The notes beneath the pieces are model-generated. The model was not told the origin of the DNA and searched no databases. It saw only the letters and a program-made list of their open reading frames with translations. Source: Rhizopus arrhizus (Eukaryota > Mucoromycota > Mucoromycetes > Mucorales > Rhizopodaceae). Taken from it: a DNA stretch of 64,000 nt. Positions within the stretch are counted from its first letter, which is position 1, and each line of letters starts with the position of its first letter. Location: assembly GCA_024220505.1 (NCBI GenBank), contig JAKZZE010000019.1:496001-560000 (forward strand), read 5' to 3'. This document shows, one piece after another, positions 1 to 13,989 of this stretch. The position numbers and the translations under genes were made by a program.

Positions 1-1224
<1,224 letters not shown>

Positions 1225-1346
1225 TTAGAAAACAAAAAAATTATCTCTCAGCATTCCTCTTTCTCTCATTTCAATTGATCTGTGGAAGGGAAGAAGAAAA
1301 CAACTCAACAAAAAAAAAGAGAGAGAATCATTTAGCAAAAAAGAAG

Positions 1347-1377
<31 letters not shown>
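1347..1377. repeat. poly-A tract (about 31 A)
   Basis: Uninterrupted A run about 120 bp after the zinc-finger stop codon. It follows an AAGAAG purine stretch, and A- and T-runs continue to 1460. Confidence 0.9.
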
Positions 1378-1379
<2 letters not shown>

Positions 1380-2311
1380 AAACAAAAAAAAAACCAGACT
1401 ATCCCCTTGCTCCCATCTGTCACCCCATTAGATTTTTTTTTTTTTATTCTTTATTTTTTTTTTGCAGTGATTTATATTCCCCTTTTCTCTTCTTCTCATT
1501 GGATTCATGTCATTTTTTTTTTCCCTCTCATAACACACATGCCCCTTGTATGCTTCATCTTTTTTCCTATGTTTATGATCCTTTATGCCTTTTTTTTTTA
1601 TGATTATTTCATCTATGACATGAACATAGTGAATCCCCTTCAACCATTTATAGACTTTTTTATATTAAACTTTATTTTTTCTCAATAATAAATACTTTTT
1701 GCAAACACATTCTATTTTTGATTTTCCTCTAAAAAAAGTAATTTTTACTGTCAAAAACGACATTATAAAAAAAACAAGCTCACTATGGCGTTCTGTGTTA
1801 TTTTGGTGAAACATTTCAATGTAACACAAAATGTCTGTGCCGAAAAAAAAGAGAAGGGATGGGTTATTTAAAGGTTGGGAAATAAGTTTAGTCAAGGGAA
1901 TGATTGGTTTATTTAAATTATTCGAGTTCAACCTCCTTTCTTTTTATTCTCACCCATTTCTTGTAAAGGAGAGAAAGGGAACTAAGGAGAAGGGATGAAT
2001 GACGGTAGAAAGGTGTAGACTGAACAAAAGAAAGCTTCTTGTTTTCTATTGGAATCTTCTAAAGGATGAATTTCAACTCTTGTTCTTTAACCAAATATCG
2101 GACTCTGTTATGACAAGAATGATCTGTAACCTATTGTGTATAAAAGTAAAGTTCATTAGACAGTTTAGTAAAAATTTAAATTGTCTTTGAAATCAATTAT
2201 TGGTTTACTGAAGAAGAAAAAGAAGATTCCATACTTTATTCACTCTATTTATCATTCATCCTTTTATAAAAATAAACCCTATGCTTGTTTGAAAACAAAT
2301 TGACAGGTTTC

Positions 2312-2319
<8 letters not shown>

Positions 2320-2345
<26 letters not shown>
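2320..2345. repeat. poly-A tract (about 26 A)
   Basis: Uninterrupted A run inside the gene-poor region. No retroelement coding sequence is visible beside it. Confidence 0.9.
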
Positions 2346-2348
<3 letters not shown>

Positions 2349-4215
2349 TTCCGTGCGCATGCCAATAAGATCTTTTTTGTGATTAGCGTTGCGAGGCACC
2401 GACTAAATCAACTCTTGAAATCTACTCATTTACAACTTTTAACACATTTACAGTAAGGATGGATCATGTTTTATTAAACAAATAAAATTGAATTGAGACT
2501 GTTTTTAGTATCACTGGTTATTATTAGTATTTAATTTTGTACAAAAGTCAATTAAATAAAAGCAATAAATTAATCAAGTAGCCCACACACTCAATTGATT
2601 TATTTGACTTTTAGGAATCATTATTCAAATAGTAGCCTATCGAAATGACTCAATCCTTGCTTGAACATCAAACTATCTCTTTCTCCTTTGGACAATTTCA
2701 AACGTACCCAAAACATAATTACTTGTCAACAATCAAGTACAATTGAAAGGTCGCTTTCTGAACAAGGGACATACTTTTGGGTAACCTTGTCCTTCTTTTC
2801 GATGGAAATAAATGTCTTTAAGCACTAAATATCACAGTCAGTGATTTCTTCAGCACATGCCATCTTTTTTTAAAAGCAAATAATTCAATCATTTCATCTT
2901 TCGTACTCTTTCAGCCATCCCTTTTCTTTTTTGCTCCTGAATTCAGATTCCATCAACAGAAACCCAACTTTTCTCTTTCTATCTTTTCCCATCAAAAATC
3001 ATATAAACCAAACCTTTCATTTTTCATGTGTTTCTTTGTCTCGTGGTATCAACTCTGGTTGTTTGTACGAACGCGAGAAAGCCCATCCGATATGCACTCA
3101 ATCAATCTGTACTTGTAGTCCTCAGCACCCAGTTTAGATAGCACCTATTTCAGTCACTTTGGGTTTGTGTCTATCAAAACTTCCTGTAGCAGCAGCACAT
3201 TTTTACAAAACAGCCTTACTGGACCTCTGCATTCTTTTGAGTCTCTTTTCACTGACTGCTTTGATCTTCCTGTCAAAAGCTTCTAGTTTAACCAATCTCT
3301 CGTTTTGATTAGTCCCTGATTAAATAAGTCTTCCCCGGTAAAGATCTCACAGAAGCGGATTTGAAAGTTGACAGATTGATAAGTGTCATTTTAGCAAGTA
3401 CTTTAAGCCCAGTATATCCTCAGCGTGTTGAAAATCTAACTCATCCACAAATAAAAATTTTGTCAGTGTCATTCATTGTCTTTGTAAACAAGACATACAG
3501 GTTTACTCTCATACAAGGGGGTACAGCTATAGTCTAGTACAAGAATGCACAAAAGCTGTTATGAATGAGACAGTAGTACAGACCGATCTTTGATCTCTCT
3601 TTCCTTTTTGACAATTTGCTTACAAATATCTATAAAGTATTTCTCAATTGGTTTGTCCGGTCAATTTCCGAATCAGTCAAACAAGTGTATTGTACGACAT
3701 GTTTGTAACAAGTCAAACACCCCACTAAAAAACCATGGTGGGGTTCTCGTGTCTTGATTTTTTTTTTCCTTTCTTTGTAGATAATACAAAGAGAGATCAA
3801 TAACATTCAATTTGAATTCCTTTTATAAAAAGCTTTTTTTTTTCTTTCCATTCTAGTGAGCATTTTATTCTTTTGACTTTAAAGGTCGTTCAATAAAAAC
3901 ATTCTCCCGAAACTTATTGTCACTGTCAAAAATCAGATAAGCACAGGTTTGTAACACATTGCGATTAGGTTGCACGAATCAGTGTTTAAACAAATGGACC
4001 GGGGTAAACTCTTTACAAAAGAATTCAATGCGTTCTTTTGAACTATAAAAGAAATGGATGATAAACCTCTTAAAGAGTTTACTTTGGTTTTGTGTAGGAA
4101 AAGCTTGCCTTGAGTGATATGCATGCTGAGTAAAATAAAATATCACAAATGATTCTCAGCTCTCTTTGTTTGCTTCGGACTGAGGCCTTTTTCAACAGGC
4201 TACAATTGCAAGCTG

Positions 4216-4242
4216 TTTTTTTTTTTTTTTTTTTTTTTTTTT
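4216..4242. repeat. poly-T tract (27 T)
   Basis: Uninterrupted T run in the gene-poor region with no associated ORF. Confidence 0.9.
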
Positions 4243-5494
4243 GAAAGAAAAACCATCGGAGACAATTTTCCGGGGTATCCGAGTATTTATAGGGTCATTA
4301 TCAAGAGACATACGAAAAAAAAAAGAGTAAAATGGGGTTACATACTTTAGCATACACAATACATACACCTTTAAAGACTTGATTCAAATCCGATCAAGTC
4401 TCCCCCTTTTTCTTTAGTTTATATCAGTAAAAAGTATAAACTCATTCAGTGGATTAAAGATTCGTTTATTTAGTATAAACAATCTTATTTATCCAATCCC
4501 TACCTTGTGCTTCAAAATTTCGCATAACCATTGTCATCCTGCACATCAAATTTTTCAAACAGACGCTTGCAGAGTAAATGTTACACGAGTCGCTGACAAG
4601 CAAAATGAACCCTTCCTCTTTCGTTCGGTCAACGGCAGTTTTTATTACTGACACATTCAAATTTTGGATTTCATGTGCTGTGAACAAGTTAGCATGCATC
4701 CAGTCTTTAGAGAATCAAATGAACTTGATGGGAGAAAAAAAGAACAGTGGATGCAGGGTGCAATTGTAGGTGTGCAAGACTCAGGGCATACTGCTGGTAA
4801 CAACATGAAGATTGGCTCACCATTGTAGTGACTGTGAACTGATGTAAAGAACAAGTCTTTGAGAACAAGTAATTTCGATTAACAAATAAAAGTTTCTTTG
4901 AAGGTGGCTATCCAATCCTTAAAAGATATTGGTTATGACTGCCAAGTCTTTTTTTTTTTTTAAAAAACCATGTGAACTATTTTCTTTAGTTTGCCACCAA
5001 GTGATTATATCTGTGTGACTACGGCATCAACTGCTGGGAAGATGTCGCTTTTCTATAAAAAATTGCCTTTGTTATTTTTGTTTAAAGCTCTAATAAGTAA
5101 AATGCAGTAATGTATTATCAGGTGCTTTTTTTAATGTCGTATTATAGCATAGCCACAAATCCCTAGCAAATAGTAACTTCAGCCAGTGGAATAAATGGGA
5201 ATATTGTGGCTTGTATGGTGGATAGCGTACTTTATAAAATAATGTACGATTGGTATAGTTATAATAAAAATCTGTGTAGAATCCTTGATGGAAAGAGACA
5301 TTGATCGATTTGTTGATCTTTCTCTCTCTTCTTTTTTTTTTTGTTATTATGATTACCGCTTAGTGAAAAAATAAGGATTCTTTTTTTATCTCCCAAGATG
5401 TGTAACACAAAATACGTGACATGAAGAACACAAGCTAAATGATCCACAAATTGACGCTTCTCTTCTTCATTCTTATTTTTCTCTTTTTTAAATT

Positions 5495-7369
5495 ATGCAT
5501 TTTTTACCTGAAGCGCTATACAGAAGGGTAAAAAAGAAATACAACTAATACACATTAAAAATTGATCGTTTTTTATTTCCTTAGCCTTTGGAACCTAGAG
5601 TTCTAGCATATGGTCGAGGAGCAACAGCTATAACAATGAGTATGCTGTTTTTGGCATTTTGTGGTTATTTGATAAATCTAGTAAAAAACAAAGTAGCCAT
5701 CCGCCATTCTCTACTCATCGTTATTCTCAATACAGATCTATCACGATCAACCCTTGATCCAAAGTTCATCAAAAGAAATCAGTGATTACATAGACGCACC
5801 AGACATTGAATTCTGTCTACAAAACTCAACGATGAAAGTCGTTCACTGCTCAGCAATGTACTATAACTGGTCATCGGTCCCCATCGACAACTGTTGGGAA
5901 AATTTTTTCTATTCAGGCGCAAATGATGACAGTACGTCAAAATGTTGGATTTTCGATACAAAGGGTCAGTATAAGATGACAAACGGTCTAACGTACGACA
6001 ACAGAGATGCGCTCAGAAGATTGGACTTTTATTGGAAAATTGATGATTTGTACAATGTTTCTTATGCTAGTATTTCTATACCGGCTATGGCCATTCAACT
6101 TTATGATCCAAAGTTTTCATCATGGAAACCTGCAACCATAGGTGATACACAAGTAGAGGTAGGGAAACAAACAAAACCCCCTCTCTTCTTTTCCCAAAAT
6201 TCACTTTTACGCTTAAATAGAAAATGATGTTGACGAATATTCAGCTTGGTGCTACTAGATCAAGCACTATGCAGAACTATACAAGCTCCATTTACTATAC
6301 CCCAAACCTTTACCGAGCCATCAGACCTAGAGATGCTGCTGCTACTATAGGATTCGTAAAACATGATAATTAACATAAAAAAGCAAGTTATAATGTCTGT
6401 TTTTATTTTAGACACCCAATTACATTGACATATACACTATAAGTAATTTTCAACAAAATTGGCCACTCGCCAATAATCCTCCTGCACCTCCTGTTAATCG
6501 AAGCGTAAGCCCTCTCTTTCTGTAATGCATGAACACTAATTTTCTTTTTTTAGGCCTTTGATGGTGTTTTCTCTGTTCAGCTAGCACAAAGCACGATTGA
6601 CGTCAAGGTAGTTTTGCTTTTTTCAATTTTTTTTTTCTAAAAAAAATAATAATAATAGACAGAGGTCAGACAGCACACACTACTTGCTTCCCTTGCTTTG
6701 GCAGGTGGTTGCTATGGTGTTTTAACAACAATCTATATTTTATTTTTTGGTATGACAAGGCTTACTCCTTGGGGGCTGGTCCACCATATACCTGTTTTTA
6801 TCAGCAAAAGAAAGCACAAAAAGGAGGATCTTCAAGCCGAAGGATTATTTTTACAAAATCAGCAAGCCGCCGAAGCCCTAAAAACAAACAACGACGCCTC
6901 GTCTGTGCCCTGGTTCTTCCGCAACAAAGCAGGTGATTCGGATCACGTGAAAGGAAGAAGTCAATCGTTCGTGAAAAGAAAAGAGGAAGCGTTAAAAGAG
7001 CTTGAAAGCAGCCCGATTGACGAAGCTCTCTTTGCCTCCGATATTCCGCTCAATCGACAAAATACGAGCAGCAGCAGACCCAAAACAGACGAAGACCTTG
7101 TTTCAGACAAGGCAAAAGCCGCGTCTCCTTATCCATCCTCCCCTGTGGGCAACCTGCCTCATTCAGTTTTAGAAAGTCTTCAGGCAGTGCAGGAGATTCT
7201 TCGCAAAGAACAAGTCAAGAGCGATGAGCTCAATTCAAGAATCGAAGAACTCGAGGTGATTTTGGCTGAATACTTTATTGACACGTCTTATGTCGATCAA
7301 ATCAGAGGAAAGGGGAAATCGCTGACGATTGAGCAATTAAACAACAAACGTAATGATCTTTCTTCATAA
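5495..7369 (+). CDS. orphan two-TM membrane protein with C-terminal coiled coil
   Basis: Seven exons fit one frame: 5495-5527, 5585-5680, 5736-6158, 6221-6355, 6412-6504, 6554-6607 and 6659-7369, giving 514 aa. All junctions are GT-AG and phase 0. A hydrophobic segment near residues 25-43 (MSMLFLAFCGYLINL) is followed by a 230-residue Cys- and Asn-X-Ser/Thr-containing region that looks lumenal or extracellular. A second hydrophobic segment (YGVLTTIYILFFGM) follows near residue 290. The remainder is charged, Ser-rich and probably cytosolic, with a heptad-like stretch near the end (EILRKEQVKSDELNSRIEEL). I do not recognise the family and give no function. An upstream start was not seen; the 11-codon first exon is the least certain part. 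Confidence 0.75.
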
Positions 7370-7882
7370 ACTCTACTCACAATAAACCTTGATTATTATA
7401 AATATCTCGGCCGCATATTGCCACTCATAGTTTTGTAATATATAAATAGAATGATGCCTTTTGCACCATCTTGCTTCCGTAGCCCCTATAAAACATTGGC
7501 CGTCAGTTGTTTATACAACTGGGCTTTACTATGTTTGTTTTTCCTTGACCGATTCTCTGTTTATACGGTGATTCGTAACGATAAGCAATAGAGTAAATTG
7601 AAGGACAAGTTGGGTAGATAGCATTTTTTTCATAATGAAGTTCGGTCCATTGTCTAAAATTCAGGGTGTCTAACCTTTTATTTTTATGACGACAGAAAGG
7701 GGGAAGGGAGAGGGAAGCAATAAGAACAAAAAAGGGATCTGCATTGTGGAATGAAAAAAAATTCTCTCATTGAATGCTTATCAATTTCAGTGTAAAGAAA
7801 AGTTGGGCTTTTATATTAAAAAATTAAGCATAGTGCATAAATTAAGTCAACTCTCAAAGTTAAGGGGACAGAGGCTTTGTTT

Positions 7883-7913
<31 letters not shown>

Positions 7914-7997
7914 GAAAATAAATAACAAATGATGGCTTTGTTTTCTTTCTCTTTCTTCCTCATTCATTTTTTCATATTTCAAAGCAAAAAATACACA
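7370..7997. other. intergenic region upstream of orphan ORF
   Basis: No ORF or RNA recognised. It contains a T22/A11 tract at about 7880-7913 just before the next gene, probably in its 5' UTR or promoter. Confidence 0.5.
7880..7913. repeat. T-run followed by A-run
   Basis: About 23 T directly followed by 11 A, a self-complementary homopolymer switch roughly 85 bp upstream of the likely start codon at 7998. Confidence 0.9.
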
Positions 7998-8552
7998 ATG
8001 CACTTTTTACATAAAAGAAAGGCCTTTAAAAAACAAGAGTTGGACGATGATTGTCTTGTTGATTATGATGAAAAGGACATTATTTACCATGACAAATCCA
8101 GATTATCAAAATACAAACAAAAGTTCAGTGCTCTACCTACAATAGAGTATACAGAAGGAGGCTACATAAAACGGCCAGTTTATACAACAGGGTCAAAGAC
8201 ATGCTATCTGCCGATCTCACTGACAGTGATTGAATCCATTCTATTAAAACAACACTGCAATATATCTAAAGAGGAAGATATCCGTTGGTTCAAAGACGGA
8301 ATCACTTGGCTGGCGCAGCAACAGTACAAGGAAGGCCCTTTTGTGAATGAAGAAACACTGCTGGCATTTGAAAGGGCTTGCGAGGCCTATTTCGGTATAC
8401 CCCTCAGTCAGTGTGAAGATCATTGGGCATCCAATTATTTACTATATCAAGCGTCCAAGACAAATGTTCTGAGCCGTGTCTTGTTGTTTAAGCGACCTTC
8501 GTTACGTAAATGTTCATTCTCTTTTAAAAAATACTTTTGCTTTTGCTTATAA
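7998..8552 (+). CDS. hypothetical protein, orphan
   Basis: Single open frame of 184 codons from ATG 7998 (MHFLHKRKAFKKQ). The same frame opens at ATG 7929, which would add a Phe-rich hydrophobic N-terminus (207 aa). I prefer 7998 because the upstream part is T-rich and looks like 5' UTR, but a signal anchor cannot be excluded. The middle is protein-like: an acidic start, then EEDIRWFKDGITWLAQQQYKEG and an ACEAYFGIP segment. The last 20 codons are Phe/Cys/Ser-rich and may be an intron read-through, so the true C-terminus could lie in a downstream exon. Family not recognised. Confidence 0.5.
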   Translation: MHFLHKRKAFKKQELDDDCLVDYDEKDIIYHDKSRLSKYKQKFSALPTIEYTEGGYIKRPVYTTGSKTCYLPISLTVIESILLKQHCNISKEEDIRWFKDGITWLAQQQYKEGPFVNEETLLAFERACEAYFGIPLSQCEDHWASNYLLYQASKTNVLSRVLLFKRPSLRKCSFSFKKYFCFCL

Positions 8553-8918
8553 TAAAGTTTTGTATCTGGCTGAAATTACAATACGTGCTTTATTCTCTTA
8601 CTGTAACATTTTTATTTGTTTCTAGGGTTTGTTTACAGCAAGAGTAAACAAATTGCTCTCTCTTGTTCATGTGTTTCAATCAACGTCCGGAAGGTTTTAT
8701 TATTTTTTTGGCTTTATTTTGGGCTTAGATTGAAACATATCCATCTGGTCGTTTACAGATGATCATTTCAACAAGGCCGTGAATGAGCCACATATTTGAA
8801 CAAGTGATGTATTGGATGTAACCTATGAGCAATTCCATTCAAGACAGTAAACTGCTCTCTATAACCAAAGATTTTTTTTATTTATTTATTTTAATATTAT
8901 ACAGAAGAAGGACATTCT
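8553..8918. other. convergent intergenic region
   Basis: 3' flanks of the orphan ORF (+) and the uS2m gene (-). An AATAAA-like motif lies near 8550. No gene is seen. Confidence 0.5.
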
Positions 8919-9935
8919 TTAAGCCTTAAAGTTTGAGTGCTGCTTTCTAATTATTTTCTCTTCCTTTTCTTTTTGATCAAGCAATTGCTTTCTTCTCATC
9001 AAACCTTCCTTTGCTGCAGTCGATATAACTTTTGCAACTAACTCTACACCTCTAATTGAATCATCGTTGGCTGGGATTGGGTAAGTAACAAGACGAGGAT
9101 CATAATCTGTATCGGTGATGGCAATGATAGGAATGTTGTTCAATTCAGCTTCAGCAATAGCAATCTTGTGTTCGAGTGGGTTGAGTAAGACGATCAAGTC
9201 TGGCTTATAGGTCTTGGGTGGACGACCTGGATCCTCTGGATTAGGTGGTGCGTGACGACCCAAGACTTGGTGTCTGTTAGTCAATGCGCCAGGAATCCAT
9301 TTGGAGGATACGTGGAATCCATCACAACGACGAGCGGCATCGATTGTCAAATCTTGGAACCCAGGACGAGTACCAACAAAGAGGATGGATCCTCCACGCA
9401 ATGAAACTTCTCTGGCAACGTTGCAGGCTCTTCTCAAGTGAACAAGTGTATGTTCCAAGTTAATAATGCTGATGCCTTCACGAGAACCAAAAATAAAGGG
9501 AAGTGTTGCTGGTTCCCAAAGACTAGTTGAATGGCCAAGATGAAGACCAGCAGCCATCAATCGAGAGATGGTCAAATTGTAAGGTGTAATGGGTTCTACA
9601 GCTTCTGCTACAGCTCGTCGAAGAGATTTTTTGACAGGTGTTGATGGAGGAGGAACTATGTTTATATAAAAAATAAGTGCACATTGAACTTGGTATTGCT
9701 TTTATTGTAAATTTACCGAGTGATTCAAGTGAAGATTGTTCATCGTTAGAGCTGGTAGGTATAGATTGTTGATTTACTCTGACAGCTGAAAAGTGTCTCA
9801 AGAAATCTAGAAAAAAGAAAGTTAATTGAAAAAGGTAAGTACAGCTAGAAATTTATTTTATTTACTTGTGTTTTGACGTGTGGCAAGACCTCTGCTGGAA
9901 GCAGTTAGGGTTTTGTATAATGAGCGAGAAGCCAT
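8919..9935 (-). CDS. MRP4: mitochondrial small ribosomal subunit protein uS2m
   Basis: Three exons on the minus strand: 9935-9866, 9806-9717 and 9655-8919, giving 298 aa. The N-terminus (MASRSLYKTLTASSRGLATR) is basic and hydroxylated, as expected for a mitochondrial presequence. The body is a full S2 domain: AAGLHLGHSTSLWEP, then GTRPGFQDL, PDLIVLLNPLEHKIAIAEA and NNIPIIAITDTDYDP. The LNPLEH and A-ITDT positions are typical of bacterial and mitochondrial S2. It should assemble into the head of the mitochondrial 37S subunit. The symbol follows the yeast ortholog name. The C-terminal tail is Lys/Glu-rich. Confidence 0.93.
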
Positions 9936-12073
9936 TGGTCTTTTTTTTTGTGGAGAAAAACTTCAAAGCAGGGGGAACTTGTAAAACACAGAAACTACTG
10001 AGATTTACAAGCCACTTAAAAGCTATGACTATCTTTACTTGTCGGGGCTTTTTTGAAGACCATTGAATCAAGGGGTGTAGCTTCTTTATATGCATGGAAC
10101 ATCCAAGTTCCTAGCGAGAAGTTATCAACAGGTTCAGTTCCTGTATTGACGCCGTAAACTGATAAAAATACTGTTTGTGATATAGACTACGGTATCTATA
10201 CTGAGAAACAGTATCTTGCTAGAACTGATGTTTGTTAATCCTCTGTTTGTTCTTTGTAAATCTAAATCCCTACACGCTACATATACCATCCATTGTTTTA
10301 CAAACAACGTACTATTCTTCCTCTGACACATTTATAATCCTTTTTAAGCACAATTCAATGCTTCGCAGTTGCTTTCATGCGTTATACTCCATAAAAACTC
10401 GTGGCAAAAAAGAGAAAATAAACTATATCTTCTCCTCTTTTTTTCGTTTTGAGGGTTTTGGAAGCTATATTTATTTGCTTTAAATGACAAGAAAACAATT
10501 CAAAGCATAAAATAGTCTCAAATAATATTCAACAAGTCTAATTTAATGTATTCTGTACCTGACTATGTCATTTGCCTAATTTTTTTGACATGTACAGACA
10601 TAGTCCATTCTTGCGATTAAACTTTTCTATATAATTATATCAGTATCATATTACCTAATCATCAGAACATAGTAGACAATAATTGCTCAATAACCGTCTT
10701 TATATTCTCATTTCTAGAGAAATATGCCTCGACTTCACCTTTCTTGTTATATATTTAGTTTGCGGCATACTTTAATAAATGTGACCAAATAGTATGGATT
10801 GCTGACAATAGCATCATATATATGTTATGAAGTAATAGTTGATTGTATAAATCGAATCAAACAAGTGAAGGCAAAATGGACGATAAACTTTCAAATAATG
10901 ATGCCAAACCAAGATCAACCCTTTGTTGTATTTTATTCTTTTTCTTTAAAAAAGAGACTTGTCTTGTTCTATGAAAGAAACTTTAATGTGTTGCACCTTA
11001 TTGAAAAAAGAAAAGATACTAAAAACTTTATTCGAGACACCAAATAAGAACAAAGGATTCATGATAACCCAGTCAATTCATAACGCGTCGTTTAGCGAAA
11101 AGAGGAAGACTCGGCTATTTTTTACACCGTGTTCATAAAGATAAACCTTGTTTTTCTTAATTCCTGAGCAAACCTTCAATATTTCTGGTTTACTACGACA
11201 TGATGATTTCATTTCGTATGGTTTGATTGGGAACAATGAGGAGATGTTTTTTCCTTGTAACACGACAACACCTGGTTTATTTCCATTCTTTTACTTTATT
11301 GTTCAAAAAAAAAAAAAAAGAAAAAGCCTTTTGTTTTTTGTACAATGTCACTCAAAGGAGAAGAAGGAATCAATCATTCTTTAACAATTGCGTATTCTCC
11401 TTTCTTTTTTAATAACATTTTTAAGATCTTTTTCATCCCCTTTTTATTATTATTAAATTGCTTGGTTGTATCTTATTTTTCCCTTAAAAAAGTAAAGATA
11501 ACCCCCTCCTCATCTTTAGTTATCGGTACCACTTGGAAATTAGGATCTTATTTTTTCTTCTTTTTTTCTTTTTTTCTTTTTTTTTTTTTTTTGAAGTACG
11601 CAGAAAAAGAGAAAGTTCAACCAAAAATAGGCTTGAAACATACAGGGGGGAAGGGTTATGATCTTTTTTACTGCATTTGTTGTATATAAAATTCTTGTAA
11701 CATATCCCATTTCTCTGTTCATACGGGCACTCAGTGTATTAAAAAGTGTGATTTTATAAGGGAAAATGTGGCAAAACAAATAAAGATCGTCGAAACGATG
11801 AGCTTCAATACTTTTTATGTTCAAATTGACCCTTAATAATAATTAAATGTTATGTCAGCGATAATGTAATATAAATTTTCTGTTTTTGCTCCCTTTTTAT
11901 TAAAATGCTACAAAAAAAAAAAAAATACTCGAAACAAAAAAAAAAATTGACAATTAATTTGTTTTGATAAATAGCACGTTTTTAAAGTAACACAACTTTT
12001 TGAACTTTTATACTTTGACTTCTACTATTTTTCTTTTTCTTTTTTCTTTTCGTCGTCTTCTTCTTGTTAAAGT
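9936..12073. other. long intergenic region
   Basis: About 2.1 kb between divergent genes with no convincing coding sequence. ORFs up to 114 codons are Phe/Lys homopolymer artefacts. T/A runs occur at about 11310-11324 and 11577-11592. The last 80 bp before 12074 are pyrimidine-rich (CTTTTTC and CGTCGTCTTCTTCTTG), as in a fungal 5' UTR. Confidence 0.5.
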
Positions 12074-13878
12074 ATGGGACTTTTAAAGCTTGGTAGTTTT
12101 TATAAAAAGAATAAAAATAGTCAACAAAAGAAAGCAGCTTCGGAACAGCCTACACAAGCACCAGCATTGCCTACTTTACCTACTTTATCACTTGATACGC
12201 CAATAACAAAACCATTAGAAAAAGAACAGGAACAAATAACTGCGGGTTCAGGAGGTTTGTTTGACGATATTTTGGCTGAATTAAATTCACCTTCATGTAA
12301 ATATTATAATTATTATTAGTTTTATTACTTATTAAATAACTTATAGCTGTAAAGGATGATACACTTCAAGATTTTTCTTTAGCTCTTGCTTTATCACAAC
12401 AATTAGAATTAAATGAAGATAAAAAAGAAGAAAAGCCAAAGCTTATTGTTAATGAGAAACCTAAAGTCATCAATAACCAAACAAAAAAATCAGAACCTTC
12501 TTCAAGTAGCTTCTTGACAGGTGACAGCATCTATAGCAATTATATAAAAAACCTGTCAGCAGTAGATAATAATTGCACTTCTCGTGAAACATCTATGTTT
12601 GCTTCACTCATAAATAATAACAACAATAATACAAGTCCTACACCCGTCATTCATACCACACCTTCTACTTCTACTCCTACATTAAGAAATCATTCAACTA
12701 CCCTCAAAGTCTTGGATTCTGATATATCAGATTCTGAAGAAGAGAAAGAAGAGGAAGAAGAAGATGAAGAAGAAAAGGGAGGTATGACAACCAAAGGAAT
12801 GCGTCCAATCATGGAAAGGCGTGCAAATGATCACCGACTGAAGCGAAAAATTGATACTTGGTCTAATCGCGTTGACCCCGAAGCCAATCGTTTGGAGTCC
12901 AATGAATCCATGATCGAAAGAATGAAGGATAGACATAGAAATCAAGTGAAATTAGCGGCAATGCAACGTCAGCAAGATATGCAAAATATGATGATGGTAA
13001 ACATGGTTCCACAGCCATATGTTCTACAATCGCACCCAGGTAATGCCATGATGATGGACACTACCAATAACCCTGCCATGTATAATTTCCCTACGGCTCC
13101 GCCAGCACAAGATTATCATGTTCCTATTCCGCCTGTAGATTATGCTCCAATGTCACAACCACAACAACCAACAAGACCACAACAGGACTCAATACAAAAT
13201 AATAACAGCAGTAATAGTAGTATTAGTAACACGAGTTTGAATGCTACACAGACAGCCTCAGTACAATCTTCCTCATCTAATTCATCCGTGGGTATGACAA
13301 CCAAAGAAGAACAGGAAGAAGTAAAGAAAGAAGATCTGTGTGATGGAGAAGAAGCAGATGGAGAGATAAGTGATGATGATGAATCCTTCAAAATCATTCA
13401 AAGAAAAAAATCTTTTACACAATCAAAGCAGGTTGAACACAAAATGAGACCATCAAGATCTACACCCAATTTGAAAAAGAATAAGAAAAAGTCAGTGAGT
13501 CGAAAAAACAGCCAAGATCATCCTACTACTCCCTCCTCTACAACCACTTCAGATTATCCCTTGACACCACCTCATCTTCAACAACATCAACAACAACCTA
13601 TTCGACATATGAAGAGCGAGCCTGAATTGATTAATAGTAGAAAAAGACAGCAAATGTATCATCATCAGCAACAGTTGCAATTTGAGTGGGATCGTATGCA
13701 AGCTTATCAGCGTGAACAGCAATTGAAAATGATGCAGCAGCAGCAATATATGTCAATGTATCCTGTCATGTATTATAACCAACCCATGATGATGTCACAC
13801 CCACCACCACATCCAGCTCATCCACCTAATAACCCTAGAATGTCTCATTCTTACACATTTCATTCAACCAGACAATAA
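12074..13878 (+). CDS. low-complexity, acidic and Gln/Met/His-rich protein
   Basis: Two exons, 12074-12296 and 12347-13878, joined in phase 1 to give 584 aa. The N-terminus MGLLKLGSFYKKNK is basic with Gly2. Residues about 75-90 form an amphipathic acidic helix (DFSLALALSQQLE) resembling a ubiquitin-interacting motif. Further on are an acidic Glu/Asp run near 12739-12777, a charged segment (RRANDHRLKRKIDTWSNRVD), Ser/Thr-Pro stretches, and a C-terminus rich in Gln, Met, His and Pro. GMTTK occurs twice (near 12783 and 13291). The composition suggests a disordered regulatory protein, but I recognise no family. It converges on the casein kinase gene, whose stop codon is 111 bp away. Confidence 0.8.
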
Positions 13879-13989
13879 TACCAATAATAATAAAGTTTTT
13901 TCATATAAATACTGTATATATAGTCTAGTGAGTAAAAGTAACTTTATTCATAAACAATTATTTAATAGTAAAGGATGACCTATGGCTTA

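Larger units (their letters stand above)
1225..5494. other. long region without a recognised gene
   Basis: About 4.3 kb in which I find no ORF with protein-like composition, no splice-consistent chain of exons and no tRNA or rRNA. ORFs up to 137 codons occur but are products of A/T homopolymers or low complexity. It contains three long homopolymer runs, listed separately. It could hold long UTRs, a non-coding transcript or dead repeats; nothing in the sequence decides between these. Confidence 0.5.

Noticed and set aside
1275..1688. 137-codon plus-strand ORF
   Set aside because: It is produced by poly-A and poly-T tracts (long Lys and Phe runs) and has no protein-like composition.
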